The notes beneath the pieces were generated by a model. It was not told the origin of the DNA. It saw only the letters and a program-made list of their open reading frames with translations, and did not search any database. The translations under genes were made by a program, and so were the position numbers. Of a stretch of 64,000 nucleotides of DNA, positions 39,201 to 49,900 are shown one piece after another. Positions within the stretch are counted from its first letter, which is position 1. Each line of letters begins with the position of its first letter. Source of the stretch: Gymnorhina tibicen (taxonomy: Eukaryota; Chordata; Aves; Passeriformes; Artamidae); assembly GCA_013399875.1 (NCBI GenBank), contig VXAZ01001836.1, positions 1,240,001 to 1,304,000 of the forward strand. Direction: 5' to 3'.

Positions 39201-42200
39201 CTGTTCAGCTGTGGCTGCAACTGCAGAGCTGGGGATGAGAGACAGTTACACCTTGCACTGAGTTGAAAGCAGGGCTCAGCAGGAGACTGACATGCTGCCC
39301 AGTGATGCCTGCCTGTCTGTAGCTGCCTTAACTTCAAACTTTCCCTGTGGCTTTCAGGTCTTGGCTCTATGACTTGTGCAGAGGAATTGAAGAGGAACCT
39401 GTCAAAAACCGGTACCTGCCCCAGTCTATTGGCTGCAGCAAGAACTTCCCTGGGAAGATGGCCCTGGCCACACAGAAGGCGGTAGGAGAAGCCTACATCT
39501 AGCATAAGGCTTGGTTTTCACACTGGAGAAGATAAGAATACTGAAAACTGAGACTAGCTTGCAAAACTGCTGCTTTTCTGCACAGTTACGCTCTGAAACA
39601 GCCTAGGGGCTCAGTGGGAGGTGATTTGAGCCCTAGAAATCCCCATTGGACAGAAATGCATTTACAAACTCATGTACAAAGAGGTCCAAGCTTGTTGTAA
39701 TTTCCATGAGCAAAACTATGGGCCTGTGCTGTTCGAAAGTTATTCACAGCGCCAAGCTTCAAGAGCATGGTTGCTAAAAAGAATGTAACTAGCCCAAAGA
39801 AAGAGGGAGGATGCGCTTTAGCTATTAGCTGGGGCGAGGTTCCCACTGAGCTGTAGGAAGATGGAAAGAGAAGTCCATGACAGGAAACCTAGATTATTTG
39901 GCGAAGTCTAGTAGTAATGTTGAAGGGCTTGTGTGGTATCTACAATGCCCTTGTTGAATCCTCAGCTGGACTGATTTCTCCAGGACTTCTACAGATATGG
40001 GGCCTTACAATAGTCTGTCTTTCCCAGTCTGATCCCTCACCAGCATTCCCCAGTGTGCAGAGCATTGCTCTTGTGTTGTGCTCCTGCTGTGAGCAAAGGT
40101 TCAACCTGTCTGTTACCCCTGCTTTCTCCAGGTGCAACACTGGCTCCTGCAGATGGCTTTGGAGCTGGAATCCAGACTGAACAAGGACAGGAGCCAGGTA
40201 AGGAGGGGAGGTACGTGGACATGAGGAGGCACATAGTGCATTTGCACCATGAGTGGTTTGCAGGAGGCTGAGGGTGGTGTGTGGCGTGGGAGGAAATCTG
40301 CTCACCACAGGTGTGTGCCTGTGTGCTGAGGTGTCCCAAATAGAGAGGTGTGCAGGAGCATGGCCAGGAAGGATGGTTTTGCCCCAGAACACGGCAGGGT
40401 TTAGAACGATCCTTGTCCCATGCTTTAGGATGCAGGGACCTGAAAGGCATTGCTGCTCCCTTGCAAGCCCTTTGCTGACACAGGTGTGCCTGTGGGCTGT
40501 GAGAGGAAGCACTGTGCTCCTGTTTGGATGGTAGGCTCCAGGCCAGGGTTGGGAGCAAACCGCCAGCTTTGGCACTGCAGCAGGGCCAAAAAAAGTGTGG
40601 AGCTGCCTTTGAGGGAAAGCAAGGACTAACTGCATCCCATACTGTGTGGCACAGCTGTACAAGCACTTTGGTGTTGTGTATCCCACCCCATGGCAATCAG
40701 GCCGGGCAGGACATGCTGACCTCCTGTCGGGAGATGGCAGGGGGGTGGGGGGCTGGGGNNNNGGGGTGGGGGGCTGGGGAGGGTTCGGGGAGGGAACAGT
40801 CCTCTCGGCTATTCCTGCCCTTTCCTGCAGGAGTCGCTGTAAGCACAGCTCTACTCTTCCCGGCAGAACCACCGCGTGGCCCGGCAGCTGATGGTGGTGA
40901 TCCGCCAGCAAGGGGACACCCGCGTGTCACGTCTGTGCGCCCTGTCCCGCTATGATGCACAGAAAATGTGCAATGATGCCTTCACCCTCATCCAAAACTG
41001 CAACGTGGCTGGGGCCCACCAGGCAGCATGGTGAGTGTGGGACAAAGTGGGTCACCTCTGTCAGAAGTGGTTCTATGTGGGAGGTACTGGATGAGCCAGA
41101 GCTCTGTTGGAAAGGAGCTCAAGTTAATGCTGAGTGGCAGAAAAAGTGATTCCCAGCACCCTCAAAGTAGAGTGCAGTGACCTTCTCGCACTAGGACACC
41201 CTGGCCTCTTCTGAGCCCCACATCTGGTGAGACACTTCTGTACTTGGAGCTGAGGATTGCTACTGGCTGGGGTGTGTCCAGCTGGAGTGAGGCTGTCCTG
41301 GCCCTGCGGTGCTGGAGAAGGTAGCTACGTCTTATTGTCCTACCCTAAGGACAAAGTTTTTTGGGAGGAAGCCATTGGGGCAGGAAGAAAAATGAAAGTG
41401 TACAACTCCCATCTTCAGCATTTCCTTCCTTCCTTCCTTTCTTCCTTCTGCTCTGCAGTCAAGGCAAGAAGGTCCTGTCTTTTAAACTCTGACAAGGCTG
41501 CTGCTCCCTTAGGGCTCTCATCTCCCAGCAGCTTCAGCCTGTAGTGGACTGAAAGTCCAGGCTGGCACTTGGCTGCTCCTGCTCCAGTGCCCTTCCTCTG
41601 GGAATTGCTGCTTTGGAAAGAGGGGTTCTGCTTTTCCCAGCACAGCCTGCTATGTCTGTTCTGGAGGCAGCAATACTATGTCAGAGAAAACATCTCTCCC
41701 ACCCCTTACCAGATACTGCAGTTCCCCTGTGTGTGAATGTTTTGTTTAAAGTCTTACTTCAAAAGATTTCTTGCTTTCCAGGCTGGTGTCTGAGCTGATG
41801 TTGGTCTGTCCTTTGCAGGTCTCCACCACTGATTTCAGTGCAACTCTCGGCAAGCAAGTTCTCAGAGCCTGTCACCCTCTCTACAGGCATTGCCACCTTC
41901 CTGACAGGTGATACCCAGCCTGATGGCACTGCCACCACCAGCCAAAATGCCACATCGTGTGGGAGGGCCAGGGTCAAGTTCTTTAGGAGCCCAAGCAAAG
42001 AGCTTCGGCAGAAGCCAGCTAATGCCATTGAGTCATTCTTCCAAAAGGCAGCAGAACGGCAGCCGTCACAGGCAGTGGCAGCAACCAGCCTGCCCACTGT
42101 TGCCACTGCAGAGTCACCTGTGCCCAGCTCCCCAGAGCACCAAGAGAGAGCTGGCCTTGGACATGCCTCTGTGCAGTGTGACCTGGAGTCCCCTGTGAAG

Positions 42201-42665
42201 CGGAGTCCCAGTGATGCCAGCCCTACATCTCCTTACAAGAGGCTTCCCCGGGAGAAGTTGTCATCAGATGCTACACAAACACCCTCAACTCCACCCAGCT
42301 CCAGGACCGTTCTGAAATTACAACCAGCTATAGAGGGAAATGAGCAGAATTTGCCACCCTCTCCTGAGCTCACCCTGCTGCCTCCTGCCTCTCCAGGGGA
42401 CCAGCAGCACTGTGAGAAGTGTGGCCAGCTCGTGCTGGTGTGGGAGTTCCCAGAGCACATGGACTACCACTTTGCTCTGGAGCTGCAAAGCTCTTTCCTG
42501 GAGCCCAGTGCTCCCATGGCTCCAGAAGCAGCTCCCAGTGCAAAGGCCGTGGCTTCCAGGTCTCCTGCCAAGGCAAAGAACAAGCCCAAGACTCCAGCAG
42601 GATCTAGTGCAAAACGACCCAAAGAAGGTGTGACAAGAACTTTAGATTTTTTCTTTAAGCGCTGA
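33267..42665 (+). CDS. POLH: POLH, DNA polymerase eta (Y family), frame break at an N in exon 3
   Basis: Pol eta performs accurate translesion synthesis past UV cyclobutane dimers in the nucleus. Coding exons: 33267-33403, 33502-33636, 33726-33993, 34257-34426, 37633-37736, 38604-38723, 39358-39481, 40132-40197, 40867-41030, 41819-42665. Seen: Y-family VALIDMDCFF with metal-binding D13 and D15, SIDEAY with D115/E116 in exon 3, CSAGISHNK (exon 4), LACGLNKPNRQTLV (exon 5), IGCSKNFPGK (exon 7), IESFFQKAAERQ (PIP-like, exon 10), a CCHH-type UBZ from about residue 628 (CEKC, then HMDYH), and a C-terminal PIP-like LDFFFKR. Allowing one extra base at the N at 33944, all phases close and the product is 711 residues (human 713). 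As written, the frame stops near 33975. I read this as an assembly fault, not a pseudogene. Confidence 0.95.
34715..35110 (+). repeat. Left arm of large inverted repeat in POLH intron 4
   Basis: This stretch recurs in reverse complement at 35608-35986. It begins at the A-rich GTCTAGAAAAAAT block and runs past TTCTGCAGAAGAGG. Shared landmarks in matching order include CTTCACCTTGAGTTTCAGGC, ACTGACACAAATTCCCAGC, CTGAGGTGAGCTGGCTTGCT and GCAGAAACAAACGGACTCTG. Identity looks high by eye, with a few indels. Both arms are intronic. Confidence 0.9.
35608..35986 (-). repeat. Right arm of large inverted repeat in POLH intron 4
   Basis: Reverse complement of the stretch at 34715-35110, separated from it by a loop of about 500 bases (35111-35607). 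It lacks one short insertion that follows CCTGCTGGCCATGG in the left arm, and it has extra bases near the GTTTTTACTGACACAAATTC block. The arm ends are approximate. Confidence 0.9.
40739..40794. repeat. G-rich minisatellite interrupted by assembly gap
   Basis: A 17-base unit, GGGGTGGGGGGCTGGGG, appears on both sides of four N bases at 40759-40762. The true copy number is therefore probably unresolved. The G tracts could form quadruplexes. It lies about 75-125 bases upstream of POLH coding exon 9. Confidence 0.85.
41426..41450. repeat. CTTC-rich simple repeat in POLH intron 9
   Basis: A short imperfect (CCTT)n pyrimidine tract in the intron before the last POLH coding exon. Confidence 0.8.
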
Positions 42666-42690
42666 CCTCCTTAACTCCCAGCCACATTGG

Positions 42691-42757
42691 GTGTTTTTAA
42701 AGAATCAATATTTTTAAAGAATCAGTGTTTTTAAAGAATCAGTGTTTTTAAATATGG
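42691..42757 (+). repeat. 17-bp tandem repeat in POLH 3' UTR
   Basis: The unit GTGTTTTTAAAGAATCA occurs about 3.8 times head to tail; the second copy starts TAT instead of GTG and the last copy is cut off after the T-rich core. The tract is AT-rich and follows the stop codon by 25 bases. Confidence 0.9.
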
Positions 42758-42803
42758 TTAAAAGTTTTTATAGTGCCTGTCAGGTTTTAATGCTGAAAAG
42801 TCT

Positions 42804-42809
42804 AATAAA
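42804..42809 (+). terminator. POLH polyadenylation signal
   Basis: AATAAA lies 139 bases after the POLH stop codon on the coding strand, followed by a T-containing stretch. Confidence 0.7.
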
Positions 42810-42830
42810 TTATTTCCACCTCAAGTCTAA

Positions 42831-44875
42831 GAGGAACTGGAACTCATGAATTGTGTAGATGTAGCCAGTTTAGCTGGTGGCAGCTAAGCCTGCCTCTGCC
42901 TGCCTGGTGCTACTAGAAGCTGCATGGTACTCTCAACCTACATGTCTTGCCATAGGTATTTCCATGGCATCACTGCTCAGTAATTCTGTTCCTCCTATAA
43001 AAGCAGCCACTGCAAGTGCAGTGGCTCATCCCAGGGAATCTCCAGCTAAGCCGTGGCTTGAATCCCTCTCCAGTCACTCAGTATGAAACCTTCAGCTTGT
43101 GGTTCTACTCTGGCTGCAGTTGCAGGCCTTGCCCTTACTGTGTAATTCATATGTGGTAGCTTAGCCCTGTTGTTCCTTCTCCCCTCTCCACCTGGAAGAC
43201 ACTGATTTTTATTCCCTCCCTTCCACCCCTCAGGATTTTTGTTATAGATGGTTTGCCAATTCCCTCTGTGTAGCAGTCCATTGCATGATGCTTATCAGCA
43301 GCTCAGGAGCACACAAGGCTGCTCCTGTCATATAAGATTTGAGGAAGCAGTAGCTGCATGGGCATACTTTTTGGTGGGCTTTTTGAAATCTTGGCATTAA
43401 TTCATAGTAATTGCTATTGACACATAAACAGTCTACTGCTAGAGCCCTCGTGGAAGGGACAGAAAACATGCCAAGAGTCACAAAGCCCACTGTGAAAGCT
43501 TTTGTCTGTTGTAGTGTGCATAACCACATTTTTCCTCCTTCCCAGACTGAGTGATACTAGATACAACTTGCTGACAGGTACCTCTTCTGAGTGTGCCTGC
43601 CAAAGGACTTGTTCAGCTCTTTGGGCCACAGGTCATAGTAAAGTGGCCACTCCAGAGCTCCACAGATTACAACAGCCAACAAAGCAGAGTATCATGGGAC
43701 AAGCAGGCACCGAGAGAGGGTGAGACTGGCTCCAGGGCAAGAGAAGTGCTTGCCTTCAGCTGCCTGGCAGGGCTCAGCTCTGCTACACTGTGAGCTGCCC
43801 AGAGCCTGCCAGAAGCTCTGCTGCCAATAATTTGAACTTGGCTCTTAGGGCAGGGGGAAGGAATGTGCCACGTCAAGTCGGCACGGGGTGGGGCTAGGAA
43901 ACGCATTGCAGGGAGTTTCATCAGCTCCAGGCTTCCCTTCCGTGGGCTGGGGGGGAGAGAGCCTTTCAGGCAGCAGATAATGATGCAAACGGCAGCTCTA
44001 TTTGTATGTGCTGTTTTCTGAACTGCACCATCCTAGTTGCAGCTGCTGAGCTGCTCTCCCCTTCCAGCAGACAGCCTGTGCTGGGAAACTGCTACGTTAC
44101 TGTCAGTTGTGAGATTTCAAGAAGCACAAGAAGCTCATTCTGGTGCACGCAGCTCTGGTAATCAGCAGAGGAAGGAATTATGCAGTCACTCCCACTAATG
44201 ACAATCCTAACATTGCAAAGTGACAAGTTTCCCAAAGTCCTCATGCAAAGAGAAACACAACCAGTTTGTCAGGATTGCCTCATCTCCTGTGACAGTGGCA
44301 CATCTCATTTCCTAAGTGTCTGGCAGGACTGGGCTCTGCAGATGCCACTATCTGACACAAAAACAAGTTTAGAAGAGGCAAATCCTTTTGGTCACAAGTC
44401 ATGTCCACAGGGAAACCTTTCTGCCTGTGCTTGTCCCAAGGGAACAACCCGTTCTCTTGGAGACAAGGCAGTCACAAACCCCTTGATAAGGTCAAAGCTA
44501 TTTTAAAATAACAAACTACTGGTTAGATGTGTGCCCTAGAAAGCGTCTCTTTAATTAGGCTCTAGAGGAATTTGTGACTGTGAGGAAGCTCTCGCCGCAG
44601 CCTGTTCCGCCCACAACAGCCCAAAGTGCTGTGCTCAGGGTGACGTGGCTGCCTGTCACCTCAGGCTGCACACCCAGGCTTACTCAGATAAGCCGGGAGC
44701 GCAAGGTTGTAAACAGCAGCGCGTGCATTCTTTCCACACCACGGCACGGTATTTATAGGGCTGAATGCAGGAAGCTTAGGAGCGGGTGAAGGGTAACCAT
44801 CTCCACCCGTGACCCAGCTCCAAGGGCAGCAGGGGAAGAGCCCAGCTCCACCCTCACTCAATTGTACAATTCAGC
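42831..44875. other. Intergenic spacer between POLH and GTPBP2 3' ends
   Basis: About 2 kb with no gene that I can support. The interval 43860-44770 is less AT-rich and contains octamer-like ATGCAAAC and ATGCAAAG words (near 43983 and 44242), a TGACGTGG word near 44641 and a TATTTATAG word near 44751. These short matches alone do not prove an enhancer or promoter. Confidence 0.5.
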
Positions 44876-46913
44876 CAGCAAGCTCAATAAAACATCTTTA
44901 TTCTGTACATTTATATGGGTGCTTGGGGAACAGGGACAATCCCCAGCATTAGAAAAATTCAAGACAACAAAACAGCAATTATGAAGAGCATGGCACCAAG
45001 AACAGTCATGCCACAGATGGCAGGGATGAGGTGAGACCAGCCATGGGCTGTTTCAGAAAAGGTCACAGCACCCCCCTTTGGGGCAGAAAACACCAGTGCT
45101 GCTGCAAAGAGCTGGAGTCCCCCACCCCCAGGCAGCTTTCTTTGTGACCCACTAGCACCAAAGGGAAGTGCCTGCTGGCAGCTGGGGCCTGTCCTTCTTG
45201 CAGGCATTGGTGAAAAGACTGTGTCATTGGAATACCCAGCCCACTGCCAGAATGGGAGAAAAAGGGATCCTGCTTGAGCACTGACCCTTAGCCAGCAGCT
45301 CCTTTCTCACTGCTGGGCTGATGGGGATGCAGCAGTTTTCAGCTGGATCAGTGCTCCCTCCAAGGGACAGGTCACTCCTGCCACTATTGAGCTGCCTTCC
45401 CTTCATTTATGCCACCACTTCACAGGCTTCCCCCCACCTCAGCACGCTCTTGGCAGGGTGCAGCCCCCACCTTCCCACCCCACAAGGGCCCAGCCCAGCA
45501 GAGACCCACAGCCCCGCAGCAGTGCCTGTGCCAGTGGCCCAGCAGCAGAACCTGCTCTCAGGATGGCAGAAGGGCCACTTGGGTGTCCAAGTGCTATCAC
45601 AGGCCCTCGCCCTTCTCTTCAGTCAGGGCTAGCAGGCCACCACGCCAACCGGCAGGGCTTGCTGAAGGCCTTTTGCTCACAGCAGACACATTTGGTCTAA
45701 CAGTCAACAATAAAACCAAAAGCCTATGTACAGCTTTACAGACCCTGCTGCACCCTCCAGGCTACACAGCAGAGCTGCGTGTCAGAGAGTGCGAGACCCG
45801 TGCTCCACTCTATTTACAGAGTCCTTGCTGGCAACATCAGCTTTCCTCTGACAACGAACCCCAGCGGCAATGGAAGAAAGGAATTCTTCCTCCAAGAGAA
45901 ACAAATAAAATCATGCCACTGTCAAAACAGAAGTTACTTGGTTGTGTGTAGGTAACGCAGCCTGTCCTCCTCACGCATTAAGGCAAGCGTGTGAGGAACA
46001 AGGTGGCCTGGGAACAGCCACACCAGGGAGCCCACTGCAAACCACTGCTACCAATGTGCAGATGGCACTGTCAGGTGAACATCCGTGGAAACAACCTGCT
46101 CACACCAGCACAGGCCCAAGCGCTGCTCTGCTCCACAGAATGACCTCCTGTCCAGATGCTGCAAGGAGCAGATGCAAGTACAAACTCTGTCTTCATGATG
46201 TTATGTTAGGAGGCTGTGCCACTCAGAGCAGCCATAGCTTCCTGGGAGTCAGAAAGGAGGGTGCTGAAGAAATGTGTACATGGGGAACAGGACATCTGTC
46301 CAACAGTAAGACACTCAGATTGGAGTAACGCAAAACCAATGCACAAATGGACACACAGCAGATTAAAGCCAACCAAGATTCAAACGGTTAAAAAGTGTCC
46401 TGAATGCATTCTGAGAGGTTCAGCCAAGCCCCTGCTGTGGGTAGCATGGCCTCTTCCATCCCCTGCCCAGAAGGATGTGCTGCAGGATGACATGAGAGAA
46501 CATTGTTATCAACCCAGTGCTCAGAAAGCAGAAATGGGACCAGATCTTGTGTCACAGATGGAAAAACATCCCTTCACTGGTTGTCTTCAAGGGCTCTGCG
46601 CCTCCCAACCAGCAATTTTCAAACAGTAAACAAAGCCAGAACTTGCCTGCCCAGGTCTGCAGGTACCGCTGATCTATTCTGAAGGAGGGCAGGGTAATGA
46701 AAGCTGCAGGCAATGTGGAGAACATGCTTAACTTGTCCCACGTACGGCACTGAATGCAAGAAACTCTCCCAGGCTCCATCTCACAGTGCAGAGGAGGGAC
46801 ATCCACACTAGAACGGGACAGCAGCAGCTCCAGGCATTGCTCAGAAAGCCACAGGAGCTTCCATCCTTCTCCCCAGGTGCTGGTGAGTGGAGATTTCTCT
46901 GACCTACTGGCAG
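44876..46913 (-). other. GTPBP2: Inferred GTPBP2 3' UTR
   Basis: From the GTPBP2 stop (46914-46916) down the minus strand, the first strong canonical signal is AATAAA at 44897-44902, which gives a UTR of about 2 kb. No coding sequence was seen in it. The end is inferred. Confidence 0.55.
44897..44902 (-). terminator. GTPBP2 polyadenylation signal
   Basis: The plus strand TTTATT reads AATAAA on the GTPBP2 strand. A plus-strand AATAAA lies only a few bases away at 44886-44891, so the two strands carry facing signals. Confidence 0.6.
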
Positions 46914-49900
46914 TCAGAAGCTCAGCTGTCCAGGTCCCAGGGACTCCTCCAGGCCGTTTTCTTTGGTGGTGATGGCTTGGAGGTCAGTGACATGCCCAAT
47001 GCCTTTGGTGACTCCTTCACGGAAAAGCAGTTTGGCTCCGATCTTCAAGTATTCAGGATGCTTGATGAACCTGAAACAGACAACTGCCTTCTCTCCTGTC
47101 CGCAGCTTGTCCTGGGAAGAAAAATGGGAGAGCTTAGACCCATCTCCCAAGCTGATGCATGAAGCGGTGCATGTGGATAGTAACAAGATGAGGCAATGAG
47201 CAGCCTTCTTCAGACTGCATGGCTTGAGCCCTTCCCATTATTGTATACATAAGAAGAGACAGGAAGACAGAAGCTCTGAAGAATGGAGAGTTCACCTCTC
47301 TTCTTTAACATGTTTGGAGGAAAAGCAACCATTGGGCAGGATAAAGGGATGGAGTCTGCTCCTAGGAAGGGACACAGCTACTCAAAATACCAGCAGCCCC
47401 CAGTTTTACTAGGGGGCATGGTGGAACCCCAACAAACCCCACAGGGAGGTCCATCTTCCTCCCCTTTCTTTCCATGGCCTACCTTTCCATGGATCTTCTC
47501 TACGATAGCTGTCTGTCGCACATTCCCCACGTGCACCGTCACCTGAAACCCCTTCCGGAAAGTTGTGGCATGGAATAACAGCACGATCTCGGCTTCAAAC
47601 ACTGAGCAGATGGTGGGGTTCATTTCTGGGCTCACCATGACCATGCCCTGCAGAACAACCGAAGGCTCAGACCAGTTAGGCCCAGTCCCCTTGCTTCTGA
47701 ACAGCCCCCAAAACCACAAATACACCTCCACTCTGTGACTTGGGCTTGCATTTCATTCTCAGCCTCCTACTCATTATACTTTGTAACCTGGCCATTTCCT
47801 CCCCTTCCAGCAAGTTTCCTGCAAACATCTCTACGTCATTCCCACCCTACCAATGGGGGATCTCCAGGGAGGCCTCCAGCCCTGCTCACTGGACCAGTGA
47901 ACAACCAGGCAACAGCAGGACTAACCTTGCGCAGCAGGGAGCGGTCGAAGGGTCCGAGGGCCAGGGTGGCTGCCTGCCCAGCCCGCAGCACGCGGCAGGC
48001 AGAGCGGTTCCGCTGGATACTGCACACTTTCAGCCGGAGGAACTTCCCATCGTCAGTGGGACCAACCACCAAGTTCTCCCCTTCTCGGCAGATCCCACTG
48101 CCCAGGGTAGAAGAGCAGGACACAATTCATCAGGAGACAAAGACGTTTCACCCTCCAAGATTAACCTGAACAAATTCCCCAGGGCCAAGCTTTAGACTCT
48201 TACCCTGGACCAACTAACAGGGATACAAAGCTGCTGAGAACTGGGATTTCTTACAGCAGGAGTGAAGCCACACTATCACTCTTAAGAATCCCAGGTACAG
48301 ACAGGGGCCATTTCACCCCCAGTGCTCTGCCACAGTGCATTGTTTCTGGTGGAGAGACCTCAGACGAACGCTCGTTAAGTGTGGATGTGCTGGTGGTCAA
48401 ACTGCTCTGATTGCTCCTGAGCACAGAGGGACAAATGCCTTTTCATGGGATAGTGTGCAGTTAACCCCTGCTGGAATCAGAGGATCTGCCTTTTATATTT
48501 CCTCCTCCTACATGATGAACGAAGAAAGCAACTTATTGGGATCGTGCCTAACCTCTGCCAACTCTTGATTCCAGCATGCCTTCTTTCAGCACACTTCAGG
48601 ACACATTCCTAATCCAGCAACTTCAGAGCAGACTGTCTGCTTGCCACCACATGACCAATGGCCTGCTCCTGTCACCTCCCAACACACTGTAGGGCTCTGC
48701 TCTCACTTGGCTCAGTTATCTGGCAACAGTCAGGACTGAGCCTCACACAGCTTCTACTTCAGCAGGTGGCTCTATCCTTGTGGGAACTCCAGCAACCATT
48801 CACATCCACATTTATCTGCCTGGCCTCACTTACCTTGACAGAGTTCCTCCCACAACAGTCCCCACCTCTGGCACTGTATAAATTTCATCAACCTGCAGCA
48901 AGGTAACAAGAATAAGCTGCTCAGACAGACAGCTGTGAAACAGAACTCCAGAATGAGGACAAAGAGCCCACCCCTTGTGTGAAAGGAGGTGATCTCTCTG
49001 CTGGTCATCAGACACCATCTCAGAGCTTCACCAGCTCCCACTACCTTCCCATTAGAGGAATGAACCTCTGCCTTTTAAATAGCAACCAGAGAAATTATCT
49101 TATCCCTGAGACAGACATCTCATGGTTAGGACAGATCCAGCCTCCCAGGCTTTTCTCAAGGGCCAAGTTCTTTTTTAATGTCTCTCAATAGTCCAGGAGT
49201 TCACCACGTCTCTACCCATGGTGTCCAAATTCCCCAAACATCTCTCCCATGGCACAGCAATGAGTCCAGTATCAGAACTGGAAACAAACTACCCTTACGC
49301 ACCTGAAATTCTGTAAGTTGCTGCATTAATTCTTCCTGTTCTTTACTGTTGGTCAGTGGAGGAAGGATGTTGAGGAAGACTTTCAAGAGATCCAGGTTCT
49401 CCCCAGAAACACTGGACAGTGTGAAGATTGGGGTGATGCTGTCAGACACAAATAGACAGAAATAAGCAGAAGGCCAGAGCACAGCTCCAGAAGGTTTCTG
49501 GGATTCTGAATCTACTGAGACCTGCAGGAAGATGGATCCTACACCAGTAAGTGGTTAAAGCAGGAAGGCTAGGTAGAACTCCACAGTAACCCCTGCCTCA
49601 ATGTTTGGCCAAGGCACCAATCCCTTGTCCACACACATTTTTCTCACAGAGAAGTAATGCTAATGCTGCCTTTTGCTCCCAGAGCCCAGAAAAAAGTTTG
49701 GGAGGGGAAAATGCCTTCTTGGGAGAATGCAAAGATAGGAAACTTGATGAGGACCAGAGATGTTTAAGATGTGGTCACCTCCCCTGTGATCACCCTTCCC
49801 CAGCTCTGCATGGCAGCCCAGTCTGAATTGCCTGCTCCCGACAGAAGAAAGGAATGGTCCCTTACTTGGGAGATTGTGCAAACTGTTGTGCTGCTGTAAC

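Larger units (their letters stand above)
42666..42830 (+). other. POLH: POLH 3' UTR (short form)
   Basis: The stretch from the stop codon to just beyond AATAAA at 42804-42809 gives a UTR of about 160 bases, much shorter than the several kilobases I recall for human POLH. It contains the 17-base tandem repeat listed separately. Longer forms cannot be excluded. Confidence 0.6.

Noticed and set aside
39940..40911. A 323-codon open frame antisense to POLH exons 8 and 9
   Set aside because: It spans introns, exons and the N gap, has low-complexity Pro/Cys/His-rich content with no family signature, and the opposite strand carries two well-supported POLH exons.
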